From Porticoccus sp041395745 (GTDB lineage: Bacteria > Pseudomonadota > Gammaproteobacteria > Pseudomonadales > Porticoccaceae), in NCBI GenBank assembly GCA_041395745.1, contig JAWKZV010000004.1:62001-126000 (forward strand): DNA of 64,000 nt, in the 5' to 3' direction. Position 1 is the stretch's first letter. Each line of letters begins with the position of its first letter. Shown here piece after piece: positions 19,238 through 27,214 of the stretch. The position numbers were made by a program, and so were the translations under genes. Below the pieces are notes generated by a model. It was not told the origin of the DNA. It ran no database searches and worked only from the letters and a program-made list of their open reading frames with translations.

Positions 19238-19825
19238 ATGAAAGTTGTATTGGCCACCGGCAACAAGGGCAAGCTCAACGAATTCCAGCAACTGCTGGCC
19301 GGGCTGGATATGACTGTTGTCCCACAATCCGAATTCCAGGTGCCCGACGTCGAGGAAACCGGCCTGAGCTTTGTTGAGAATGCCATCATCAAAGCCCGTC
19401 ACGCCTCTCGACTCAGCGGCCTGCCCGCCATCGCCGATGATTCGGGCCTCGAGGTGGATGTTCTGAATGGGGCACCCGGCATCTATTCAGCCCGGTTTTC
19501 CGGGGAGAATGCCAACGACGAGAAGAACAACCTGCGCCTGCTTTCACTGCTTCAGGACGTCCCCGATGAACAGCGCACCGCGCGCTTCCAGTGCCTGCTG
19601 GTCTTCCTGCGCCACCCGGAGGACCCGACCCCGCTGATCTGCCAGGGCACCTGGGAAGGTCGCATCGCCTTCGCACCCCAGGGGGAGAACGGCTTTGGCT
19701 ATGACCCGCTGTTCTATGTACCCGATCTCGGCTGCACTTCTGCCCAACTGGACAAGGCTGCCAAGAACCGCATCAGCCACCGCGGCAAGGCCATGGCCCT
19801 GCTGCTGGAAAAATTGTCCCGCTGA
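19238..19825 (+). CDS. rdgB: dITP/XTP pyrophosphatase RdgB (HAM1)
   Basis: 195 aa. LATGNKGKLNEF near the N-terminus and the SGLEVD / GENGFGYDPLF segments are the HAM1/Ham1-like NTPase signature. It hydrolyses dITP, XTP and related bases to keep them out of DNA. ATG 19238 is preferred to the TTG codon just before it. In related genomes hemW often follows; here a broken ubiC follows. Confidence 0.95.
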   Translation: MKVVLATGNKGKLNEFQQLLAGLDMTVVPQSEFQVPDVEETGLSFVENAIIKARHASRLSGLPAIADDSGLEVDVLNGAPGIYSARFSGENANDEKNNLRLLSLLQDVPDEQRTARFQCLLVFLRHPEDPTPLICQGTWEGRIAFAPQGENGFGYDPLFYVPDLGCTSAQLDKAAKNRISHRGKAMALLLEKLSR

Positions 19826-19897
19826 GCCCTGCCGGACCCAGCCACGGGTTAACATTCACCACCCGATGTTTTTACAGGCCAATCACTGCCCGATCTG

Positions 19898-20471
19898 ATG
19901 CCGAGACAGCCATCCATCAACCGCGAGCCCCGCTGGTATAACCGCCTGCACGCCAACCGCCTGGTCGCAGATCCCGGTCTACGCGCCTGGCTGCTGGACC
20001 GGGGCTCTCTGACCGAGCGCCTGATCCGGTTCAGCGGCGGCCACTTCCGGGTGGAAATCATCAGCCAGCGCATGGAAGTACCCCACCTCCGAACAGCAGC
20101 TGCTCGGCATCACTCCCCGCCAGCCAGCCCTGATTCGTGAAGTGATGCTGCTCGGCTGCGAGCGGCCCTGGGTCTACGCCCGCAGCGTTATTCCCCAGCA
20201 AACCCTCACCGGGCGACTGCGCAGCCTGCGCAAACTTGACAACCGTCCTCTCGGCGCCCTGCTGTTCAGCGATCCCGGCATGTCCCGGGGTCCTATCGAA
20301 GTGGCGTGGCAGAACAGCCGCACGCTGCCGTTACCCGGCCCCCTGCGGGAGCTGCACGCACAGATCCCGGGCCGTCGATCCGTATTCCGACTGGACGGCA
20401 AACCCCTGCTGGTATGCGAGATGTTTTTGCCGGACTTTCCACCCTACACCCCTTACAATAACCGGCTTTAG
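19898..20471 (+). pseudogene. ubiC: Chorismate lyase UbiC, single-base frameshift
   Basis: UbiC makes 4-hydroxybenzoate from chorismate for ubiquinone. The first frame (19898-20080) ends in a recognisable SGGHFRVEIISQRMEVP. From about 20085 the homology continues in the next frame as TSEQQLLGITPRQPALIREV, then LLGCERPWVYARSVIP (the lyase motif) to the end at 20471. The switch falls at a run of four C at 20081-20084; three C would restore 190 codons. ubiA follows in operon position 21 bp later. Either a real frameshift or a homopolymer read error. The next enzyme is intact, which favours error or an alternative 4-HB source. Confidence 0.85.
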
Positions 20472-20492
20472 GTTTCAGTCAGGGCTCTGTCC

Positions 20493-21365
20493 ATGAACGC
20501 TTTTCGGGAACGGCTGCCAGATTTCATTCGCCTGATGCGACTCGATAAACCCATCGGGGCGCTGCTGCTGCTGTGGCCCACCCTGTGGGCACTGTGGCTG
20601 GCGGCGGAAGGCGTTCCCTCACTCAAGAACCTGCTGATATTTGTCCTGGGCGTCACACTGATGCGCGCCGCCGGCTGCGTCATCAACGACTTCGCCGACC
20701 GCCGGGTGGACGGCCACGTCGAGCGCACCCGCCACCGCCCACTGGCCACCGGTGCAGTTTCCTCCAGGGAAGCCCTGATCCTGTTCGTCTCCCTGTGCCT
20801 GTTGTCATTCCTGCTGGTGCTGCTGACTAATACCCTGACCATCAAACTGGCGTTCGCCGGGGTGGCGCTGGCATTCTGCTACCCCTTCATGAAGCGCTAC
20901 ACCCACTTGCCACAACTGGTGCTGGGGGCTGCTTTTGCCTGGGGGATTCCAATGGCATTCGCGGCGGAAACCAACTCATTGCCGCCGGCCCTCTGGGCCC
21001 TGTATGTGGCCGTCATTCTCTGGACCGTGGCCTACGATACTTTCTACGCGATGGTGGACCGGGATGACGACCTGAAGATCGGCATCAAATCCACAGCCAT
21101 CCTGTTCGGCGACATGGATATCACCATCACCGCCACCCTGCAGTTACTGGTGCTGGTAGCCATGGCCATGATCGGTGCGGATTTCGGTCGCGGCTTCTGG
21201 TTTTTCCTCTCCCTGGGGGTAGCGGCAATCCTGTTTCTCTACCAGCAATATCTGATCCGCAACCGGGAACGCAGCGGCTGTTTCAAGGCGTTTCTCAACA
21301 ACAACTATGTGGGCGCGGCGATTTTCCTCGGGCTGGTTCTCGATTACCGGTTTTCAGCCGGGTAG
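20493..21365 (+). CDS. ubiA: 4-hydroxybenzoate polyprenyltransferase UbiA
   Basis: 290-aa integral membrane prenyltransferase with about eight to nine TM segments. The two Asp-rich substrate motifs are present: NDFADRRVD (from N65) and DTFYAMVDRDDD. It attaches the polyprenyl tail to 4-hydroxybenzoate in ubiquinone synthesis. It follows ubiC by 21 bp. The Pho box of phoB begins 22 bp after its stop. Confidence 0.96.
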   Translation: MNAFRERLPDFIRLMRLDKPIGALLLLWPTLWALWLAAEGVPSLKNLLIFVLGVTLMRAAGCVINDFADRRVDGHVERTRHRPLATGAVSSREALILFVSLCLLSFLLVLLTNTLTIKLAFAGVALAFCYPFMKRYTHLPQLVLGAAFAWGIPMAFAAETNSLPPALWALYVAVILWTVAYDTFYAMVDRDDDLKIGIKSTAILFGDMDITITATLQLLVLVAMAMIGADFGRGFWFFLSLGVAAILFLYQQYLIRNRERSGCFKAFLNNNYVGAAIFLGLVLDYRFSAG

Positions 21366-21387
21366 GGCGAGCTGATTAACCGATCCT

Positions 21388-21417
21388 ATGTCATATTTCT
21401 GTCACAGGCACGTCATG
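21388..21417 (+). promoter_or_regulatory. Pho box upstream of phoB
   Basis: Three direct repeats on an 11-base step: ATGTCATA (21388), CTGTCACA (21399) and ACGTCATG (21410, weaker). This matches the PhoB consensus CTGTCAT repeated every 11 bases. It ends about 34 bp before ATG 21451, in the position of a -35 element, so phoBR is probably autoregulated in phosphate starvation. Confidence 0.82.
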
Positions 21418-21450
21418 TAATAGGCTTGAACTATGGAAGATCACAGGGAT

Positions 21451-22152
21451 ATGAACGACAAAACCATACTCGTCGTCGATGACGAACCCGCCATCCGTGA
21501 CATGATCAGCACTGCGCTGGACGTGGCTGGTTTCGAGTGCCTACAGGCGGAAAACGCCCAGCAAGCTCACGCCATGATCATTGACGAAAAGCCTGACCTG
21601 GTACTGCTGGACTGGATGATGCCCGGCACCAGCGGCATTGAACTGATTCGCCGCCTGCAACGGGACGAACTCACCAAGAACGTGCCGGTCATCATGCTCA
21701 CCGCCAAGGCCAATGAGGACAATGTCGTGCAAGGGCTGGAAGTGGGCGCCGATGATTACATCACCAAGCCGTTCTCACCCCGGGCACTGGTGGCCCGCAT
21801 CAACGCGGTATTGCGCCGGGCCGAACCACAACTGCCCCAGGAACCCATCGCCGTCGACCAGCTGCTGTTCGACCCGATCAGCCACCGAGTGACCATCGAC
21901 GGGCAGCCCGTCTCCATGGGTCCGACCGAATTTCGTCTGCTCAGTTTTTTCCTCACCCACCAGGAACGGGTCTATTCCCGGGACCAGATTCTCGATCACG
22001 TCTGGGGCGGCAATGTCTATATGGATGAGCGCACCGTGGATGTGCATATTCGCCGCCTTCGCAAGGCAATTTCCCTTGATGGCCAGGACCGCTTCATACA
22101 GACTGTGCGGGGCGCGGGATACCGCTTCTCCACAAAGATTGTTGAAGAATAG
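21451..22152 (+). CDS. phoB: Phosphate regulon response regulator PhoB
   Basis: 233 aa. The receiver domain carries the acidic pair DDE (10-12), phospho-acceptor Asp54 in LLDWMMPG and the Lys in TKPFSPR. The OmpR-type winged helix ends in TVDVHIRRLRKA and TVRGAGYRF. ATG 21451 is preferred to 21433 because AGGG precedes it and homology starts at MNDKTILVVDDEP. It activates phosphate genes through Pho boxes; one lies directly upstream and another before pstS. phoR begins 9 bp downstream. Confidence 0.95.
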   Translation: MNDKTILVVDDEPAIRDMISTALDVAGFECLQAENAQQAHAMIIDEKPDLVLLDWMMPGTSGIELIRRLQRDELTKNVPVIMLTAKANEDNVVQGLEVGADDYITKPFSPRALVARINAVLRRAEPQLPQEPIAVDQLLFDPISHRVTIDGQPVSMGPTEFRLLSFFLTHQERVYSRDQILDHVWGGNVYMDERTVDVHIRRLRKAISLDGQDRFIQTVRGAGYRFSTKIVEE

Positions 22153-22161
22153 GACTGACGC

Positions 22162-23448
22162 TTGCATCGAGGTCTACAGGCGGAAATACGGCGCATTGCG
22201 CTAATCACGCTGCTGTTGTTGTTTGTCGGCTTTATGCTCGGCAATATCCTGCTGACATTGCTGGTCGGTGGCGGTGTTTACATGCTGTGGACCTTCTCCC
22301 ACATCGCCCGCCTGTACGACTGGCTGGACCAGGGCGCCACTGGGCTGCCTCCGGATGCCAGCGGTGTCTGGGGGGACATGACCGACTACCTGTACCGCAT
22401 GCAGCAGCGCAACGATCGCGCCAAACAGAGCCGCCGCCAGCTGTCCGAGCGGGTGCGCAATATTACCTCTGCCCTCCCCGACGGCATCATGACACTGACC
22501 CCGGACCGGGTTCTGGAATGGTGGAACCCGGCTGCGGAAACCCTGCTGGGACTGGAAAAGGACGACCGCGGTCAGTCCATTATCAACATCGTCCGCGACC
22601 CCCGCTTTGTATCCTTTATTCAACACCGGGAGCTGCCGCCACCGCTGGAGCTTTCCTCTCCGGAAGACCCGAGCCGGACACTGATGTTCAGCGCCGCGGA
22701 ATTCGGTGACGGCAACATCATCCTGGTGGTACAGGACATCACCCGCCTGCGCAATCTGGAACAGATGCGCCAGGACTTCGTGGCCAATATTTCCCACGAG
22801 CTGCGCACCCCATTGACGGTATTGTCCGGCTATATCGAGACGCTGCAGGACAACAGCGATGAGCTGCCCTCAACCTGGAAAAAAGCGCTCGTCCAGATGG
22901 ATCAGCAATCCGAACGACTCAACGCGCTGGCCAATGACCTGGTGATGCTGTCGCAACTGGAATCCAACCGCAAACCGCCACTCCGCACCCCCGTGCAGCT
23001 GGCTCAACTGCTGTCCCAGATCGTCGAGGACGGCCGCATGATCGCCAGCGACAAACATCATCTCAGCATGGAGTGTGAAGAGGGACTGGAACTGCGCGGC
23101 GAACACAAGGAACTGTACAGCGCCATCTCCAACCTGGTGTTCAATGCCATCAAGCACAATCCGGGCGGCGTGAGCATCTCGGTCAAGGGCCACAGCACCG
23201 ACGACGAGATCATTGTCGAAGTCTGCGACAACGGCTTCGGCATCGACCCGAAACACCTACCCCGTCTCACCGAGCGTTTCTACCGGGTGGACCACAGCCG
23301 CTCCTCCAGCACCGGCGGCACCGGCCTCGGCCTGGCCATCGTCAAACATGTGATGATGCGTCACGGCGGCAGACTAGAGATCAAGAGCACGCTCGGCAAA
23401 GGCAGTTGTTTTCGCTGTCACCTCCCCAAGCCCACTGTAGTAGCATAA
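22162..23448 (+). CDS. phoR: Phosphate regulon sensor kinase PhoR
   Basis: 428 aa: two adjacent N-terminal TMs (about 12-45) with almost no periplasmic loop, a PAS domain (about 100-195), HisKA with phospho-His212 in NISHELRTPLTV, and HATPase with N box NLVFNAIKHNP and G boxes DNGFGI and GGTGLGLAIV. The lack of a periplasmic sensor agrees with PhoR reading phosphate status through PstSCAB-PhoU rather than directly. TTG 22162, with AGGA just upstream, is the start. Followed by a 10-bp hairpin at 23458-23483. Confidence 0.94.
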   Translation: MHRGLQAEIRRIALITLLLLFVGFMLGNILLTLLVGGGVYMLWTFSHIARLYDWLDQGATGLPPDASGVWGDMTDYLYRMQQRNDRAKQSRRQLSERVRNITSALPDGIMTLTPDRVLEWWNPAAETLLGLEKDDRGQSIINIVRDPRFVSFIQHRELPPPLELSSPEDPSRTLMFSAAEFGDGNIILVVQDITRLRNLEQMRQDFVANISHELRTPLTVLSGYIETLQDNSDELPSTWKKALVQMDQQSERLNALANDLVMLSQLESNRKPPLRTPVQLAQLLSQIVEDGRMIASDKHHLSMECEEGLELRGEHKELYSAISNLVFNAIKHNPGGVSISVKGHSTDDEIIVEVCDNGFGIDPKHLPRLTERFYRVDHSRSSSTGGTGLGLAIVKHVMMRHGGRLEIKSTLGKGSCFRCHLPKPTVVA

Positions 23449-23457
23449 GTAGTAACA

Positions 23458-23483
23458 CCAGGCTCCGTTAGTCCGGAGCTTGG
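23458..23483 (+). terminator. Hairpin after phoR
   Basis: CCAGGCTCCG and CGGAGCTTGG pair over 10 bp with one G-T wobble and a 6-base loop, 10 bp after the phoR stop. There is no T run, so it may be a processing or partial-termination structure rather than an intrinsic terminator. Confidence 0.45.
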
Positions 23484-23538
23484 CTCAGTCTCTAGCCACT
23501 CAGCCTTGAGCTAATCAACAGCCCAGCGCGAATCTGAC

Positions 23539-24687
23539 ATGGACCATCCCTTGGATATTCGGCTTCTCGATAGTATCGACCAGTGCGACCCGGAGCTGTG
23601 GGACAGTCTCTATAACAGCAGCTATCCCTTCCTCAAGCACCGCTTCCTGTCCCTGTTGGAGCGTTCCGGCAGTGTCAGCGAAATGACCGGCTGGCAACCC
23701 AGTCACCTGCTGTTGACGGATCAGGACCAGGTCGTCGCGGCCATGCCCCTGTACCTGAAAAGCCACTCCTGGGGAGAGTATGTGTTCGACTGGTCGTGGG
23801 CCGAAGCCTACGAACAGAAACTGGTGAGCTATTACCCCAAGCTGTTGAGTGCCGTACCCTTCACCCCCGCCATCGGCCCGCGCCTGGGGCTAGCCCCCGG
23901 CAGAACCGTCGACGAAGTCGCCCCTCAGGTACTGGATCAACTGCAACTGTTGGCCAAAAAGCGTCATATCAGCGGCTGGCACCTGCTGTTTCCGGAGCCT
24001 CCGCTGATCGATACCCTGAAACGGGCCGGCTGCATCACCCGCAGCACCATCCAGTACCTCTGGGAAAATCAGGGCTACGCATCCTTCGACGATTTTCTCG
24101 ACGCGCTGGCTTCCCGCAAGCGCAAAGGGATCAAACGGGAGCGCTCGGAAGTACACCAGCAGGGCCTCCAGGTGCGACGGCTTTGCGATGAAGAGATCAC
24201 CCCGGAGTGGTGGTCATTTTTCTGCCACGTCTACCGCAACACCTATCTCAAGCACAGCGGCAATCAGGGCTACCTGACGCAGGCTTTTTTCCAGGGACTG
24301 GGAGAAACCATGCGGGGTCAGATCATGCTCGCTGTGGCCGAGCGGGGGGAACAAAAAATAGCCGCGGCGCTGTTTTTTCACGATAACGAAAACCTCTACG
24401 GCCGCTACTGGGGATGCGTCGAGGAACACGACTACCTGCACTTTGAACTATGTTATTACCAGGGTATCGAGTTTGCGATTGAGCGCAAATTACCCCGCTT
24501 TGATGCCGGAGCCCAGGGCGAACACAAAGTCAGGCGCGGCTTTATACCGCAGGAGATCATGTCCGTGCATTGGATCAAGCATCCGGAGTTTTCGAGCGCT
24601 ATCTCCCGCTACGTGGCGGCGGAAAGGCGCTATGTGCTGGACTATATTCAGGAAGCCTGCGGCCAGTTACCATACAAGGCCCCGTGA
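23539..24687 (+). CDS. FemAB/GNAT-like acyltransferase family protein (DUF482, COG3146)
   Basis: 382 aa, the normal length of this family. Conserved stretches include GWQPSHLLL, YLKSHSWGEYVFDWSWA, LFPEPP and, near the C-terminus, RFDAGAQGEHKVRRGF. The family is annotated as predicted N-acyltransferase or peptidogalycan biosynthesis protein from its two GNAT-like halves. The substrate is unknown. No clear operon partner: phoR ends 90 bp upstream and the YSC84 gene starts 35 bp downstream. Confidence 0.85.
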   Translation: MDHPLDIRLLDSIDQCDPELWDSLYNSSYPFLKHRFLSLLERSGSVSEMTGWQPSHLLLTDQDQVVAAMPLYLKSHSWGEYVFDWSWAEAYEQKLVSYYPKLLSAVPFTPAIGPRLGLAPGRTVDEVAPQVLDQLQLLAKKRHISGWHLLFPEPPLIDTLKRAGCITRSTIQYLWENQGYASFDDFLDALASRKRKGIKRERSEVHQQGLQVRRLCDEEITPEWWSFFCHVYRNTYLKHSGNQGYLTQAFFQGLGETMRGQIMLAVAERGEQKIAAALFFHDNENLYGRYWGCVEEHDYLHFELCYYQGIEFAIERKLPRFDAGAQGEHKVRRGFIPQEIMSVHWIKHPEFSSAISRYVAAERRYVLDYIQEACGQLPYKAP

Positions 24688-24722
24688 AAGGGGTGGCCAG
24701 GATTCCGAGGAGGAGATGAGCC

Positions 24723-25265
24723 GTGTTTAAGCCCGTATGGTTATTGATGCTGGGTTGCCTGTTGTTCTCCATCTCCGGGGCGACCCAGGCCGCAAGCAAG
24801 GTTGAAATCGATATCTACGTCCAGGAATCACTCGCGGAGCTCTACAAGCAGTCTCCGGCAGCCCGTGACCTGGCCTCCCGAGCCAGAGGCATCCTGGTGT
24901 TTCCGAAAGTCTACAAGGCAGGTTTCTGGGTTGGCGGCGAATACGGTGAGGGCGCGTTGCGCATCGGCGGCAGCAACGTCAGATACTACAGCATCGCCTC
25001 GGCATCCCTCGGCTTCCAGCTCGGCGCCCAGATCAAGTCACAGATCATCCTGTTCATGACCAACGACGCCCTGAACAAATTTCGTAACAGCTCCGGTTGG
25101 GAAGCGGGGGTGGATGGCAGCGTCGCCATTGCCACCTTTGGCGCCGGCGGCGAGATTGATACCAACACCGCCCAGCAGCCGATTATCGGTTTCATCTTTT
25201 CCAACAAGGGGTTGATGTACAACCTGACCATCGAAGGCGCAAAGATCACGCCTATCGTGCGCTAA
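24723..25265 (+). CDS. Exported YSC84-like lipid-binding-domain protein
   Basis: 180 aa starting at GTG 24723 behind GGAGGAG. Signal peptide about 1-23 (cut after TQA), then the whole of the YSC84/SYLF-type domain: ARGILVFPKVYKAGFWVGGEYGEG, SLGFQLGAQIKSQIILFM and the C-terminal IFSNKGLMYNLTIEG. Bacterial SYLF proteins are periplasmic and bind lipids by analogy with their eukaryotic relatives; their function is unproven. Possibly co-transcribed with the upstream acyltransferase. Confidence 0.88.
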   Translation: MFKPVWLLMLGCLLFSISGATQAASKVEIDIYVQESLAELYKQSPAARDLASRARGILVFPKVYKAGFWVGGEYGEGALRIGGSNVRYYSIASASLGFQLGAQIKSQIILFMTNDALNKFRNSSGWEAGVDGSVAIATFGAGGEIDTNTAQQPIIGFIFSNKGLMYNLTIEGAKITPIVR

Positions 25266-25283
25266 CCACACCTGTCGCTGGCG

Positions 25284-25757
25284 TTACAGCCAGCGACGCA
25301 CCCTGCTGCAATACTGCCGATAGGGCTCCCCAAAGCGGGCCGCCAGCGCCCTCTCCTCGGGTATGATTTGCAGCCAGGTCACCATTCCCCAGTAGAGGGG
25401 CAATCCGGGAACGGCGTAAAGGCTGTTCAAGTAGAACCCCAATCCCAGCAGCACCAGCAACAGCCCCAGATACACCGGATTGCGTGAGAAACTGAACACG
25501 CCTTCAGTAATCAGGCGTGCCGTCTGTTCCGGACGGCGGGGGTCAAGGGTGGTTTTGCCGAAGTAGAGCGTCAATCCCGCCAGTATGATGATCGCCAGAC
25601 CGGCCACCACCAGCAGTATCACCAGGAGACTCCACAACACACTGTAACTGGTCTCCGCATCAAGCCAGCGGGACAGCAGCCACATCAGCAGGGCCGCCAG
25701 CGCGAAATGCGCCAGCGGCGGAATTTTCAGTCTCAGGTGCTCAAGATTTTTTTCCAT
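25284..25757 (-). CDS. Isoprenylcysteine carboxyl-methyltransferase-family membrane protein
   Basis: 157 aa with four to five TM segments. The C-terminal FSFSRNPVYLGLLLVLLG and IIPEERALAARFGEPYRQYCSRVRRWL are the ICMT/PEMT signature that binds SAM. In bacteria the methyl acceptor is unknown. It overlaps the upstream DUF938 methyltransferase gene by 25 bp and likely shares its transcript with yaaA. Confidence 0.85.
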   Translation of the reverse strand: MEKNLEHLRLKIPPLAHFALAALLMWLLSRWLDAETSYSVLWSLLVILLVVAGLAIIILAGLTLYFGKTTLDPRRPEQTARLITEGVFSFSRNPVYLGLLLVLLGLGFYLNSLYAVPGLPLYWGMVTWLQIIPEERALAARFGEPYRQYCSRVRRWL

Positions 25758-26347
25758 ACCAGTAGCCGGTTGTTGGCGGGCATGCCGTTGTCTTCCGCCA
25801 GCGTAAACCCGACTGCTTCCGCCAGTCTGTTAACCGCTTCAAAGTCCCGGATACCCTGGTGCGGCACCTGTTGCTTGAGCCAGGCATCAAAGCGGGCATT
25901 GCTGTCACTGGTGAATTCACCGCTGTAATTGAACGGGCCATAGATGGCCAGCACGGCCCCTATCGACAACTGCCCGCCGAGCTCGGCAAAGAAATTCTGA
26001 ACCGATGACCAGGCCATGATATGGCAGGTATTGGCAGTAAACAGTGCATCCGGCTGGTAGCCCTCAAGCTGCCAGGGACGTTGGTCGGCGTTCAACACCA
26101 GCGGTCGCCGCAAATTGTCGACCGGCTGATCGTCGATCCAGGCGTTGATCCCCGGGTGGTTCACCGCCAGGTCGGCGGTCTGCCAGGTCAGCTGGGGGAG
26201 TCGGGGTGCGAAATACACGGCATGCTGACCGGTACCGCTGCCCACCTCCAGAACCCGGCGGCGGTCGGCAAAAACTCGCTGCAGGATTTCCAGTATCGGC
26301 TCGCGGTTGTTTTCGCAGGCCTGGGAGAAAGGTTTGTCGGCCAACAT
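25733..26347 (-). CDS. DUF938 SAM-dependent methyltransferase
   Basis: About 204 aa from ATG 26347. The first residues FSQACENNREPIL and the SAM loop VLEVGSGTGQHAVYFA match DUF938 (UPF0585). NTCHIMAWSSVQNFF and YGPFNYSGEFTSDSN are also family-specific. The substrate is unknown. The start lies just past the yaaA stop (5-bp gap), which together with homology rules out the longer reading from 26386. The middle gene of a yaaA-DUF938-ICMT cluster. Confidence 0.88.
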   Translation of the reverse strand: MLADKPFSQACENNREPILEILQRVFADRRRVLEVGSGTGQHAVYFAPRLPQLTWQTADLAVNHPGINAWIDDQPVDNLRRPLVLNADQRPWQLEGYQPDALFTANTCHIMAWSSVQNFFAELGGQLSIGAVLAIYGPFNYSGEFTSDSNARFDAWLKQQVPHQGIRDFEAVNRLAEAVGFTLAEDNGMPANNRLLVWKKILST

Positions 26348-26352
26348 GAGGA

Positions 26353-27132
26353 TTATTCTTCCGTATGCTCGCGAGTGAATACCCACTCACGGGCCGACGA
26401 CATGGCCGGCTGATAGGCGTATCCCGCGTAATCAAATTCCTTGAGACGCTCCGCGTCGTCGATGCGATTCTCGATGATATAGCGGCTCATCAGGCCGCGC
26501 GCCTTCTTGGCGTAGAAACTGATGATCTTGTACTTGCCACCCTTCCAGTCCTTGAACACCGGGGTGATGATGTCGGCGCTCAGCTTGAGCGGCTGCACCG
26601 ACTTGAAATACTCATTGGACGCCAGATTGATCAGCACCGGGGTTTTCATCCCCGCCAGCTCCTTGTTCAACCCCTCGGTGATTTTGCTGCCCCAAAACTG
26701 GTAAAGATCCTTTCCCCGCGGATTGGCCAGTTTGGTACCCATTTCCAGGCGATAGGGCTGCATCAGGTCGAGGGGACGCAGCAACCCGTATAAACCGGAC
26801 AGAATACGCAGATGTTGCTGGGACCAGTTGAAATCGTCCTCGGAGAGACTCTCTGCCTCCAACCCTGTATAGACATCACCCTTGAAGGCCAGCACGGCGG
26901 GGCGGGCATTGTCCGGACTGAACTCCGGTTGCCAGTCCAGGTAGCGCCCGAAGTTCAGCGCCCCCAGCTTGTCACTGATACCCATCAATTCCGACACCTG
27001 CGGTGGCGACAGCTTACGCAGTTCTTCAATCAATTCCGCGGAGTCTTCCAGGTAGCCCGGCTGGCTGTGTGCCTCGGTGGTTAGAGGGCTTTCATAATCC
27101 AGTGTCTTGGCAGGGGAAATAACTGTCAGCAT
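26353..27132 (-). CDS. yaaA: Peroxide stress protein YaaA
   Basis: 259 aa, full length for the DUF328/UPF0246 family. MLTVISPAKTLDYESP, LSGLYGLLRPLDLMQPYRLEMG, INLASNEYFK and SFYAKKARGLM are family signatures. In E. coli YaaA limits free iron and DNA damage during peroxide stress; it binds DNA in the related structure. First gene of the minus-strand cluster, divergent from the M48 protease gene by 82 bp. Confidence 0.95.
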   Translation of the reverse strand: MLTVISPAKTLDYESPLTTEAHSQPGYLEDSAELIEELRKLSPPQVSELMGISDKLGALNFGRYLDWQPEFSPDNARPAVLAFKGDVYTGLEAESLSEDDFNWSQQHLRILSGLYGLLRPLDLMQPYRLEMGTKLANPRGKDLYQFWGSKITEGLNKELAGMKTPVLINLASNEYFKSVQPLKLSADIITPVFKDWKGGKYKIISFYAKKARGLMSRYIIENRIDDAERLKEFDYAGYAYQPAMSSAREWVFTREHTEE

Positions 27133-27214
27133 TTGTTGTCCAACGGGGTAATCGTTTACACAGGGATGTGGGTCATTATACTCATTTCACCACTGCCGCC
27201 TGCCAGGAGTACAC

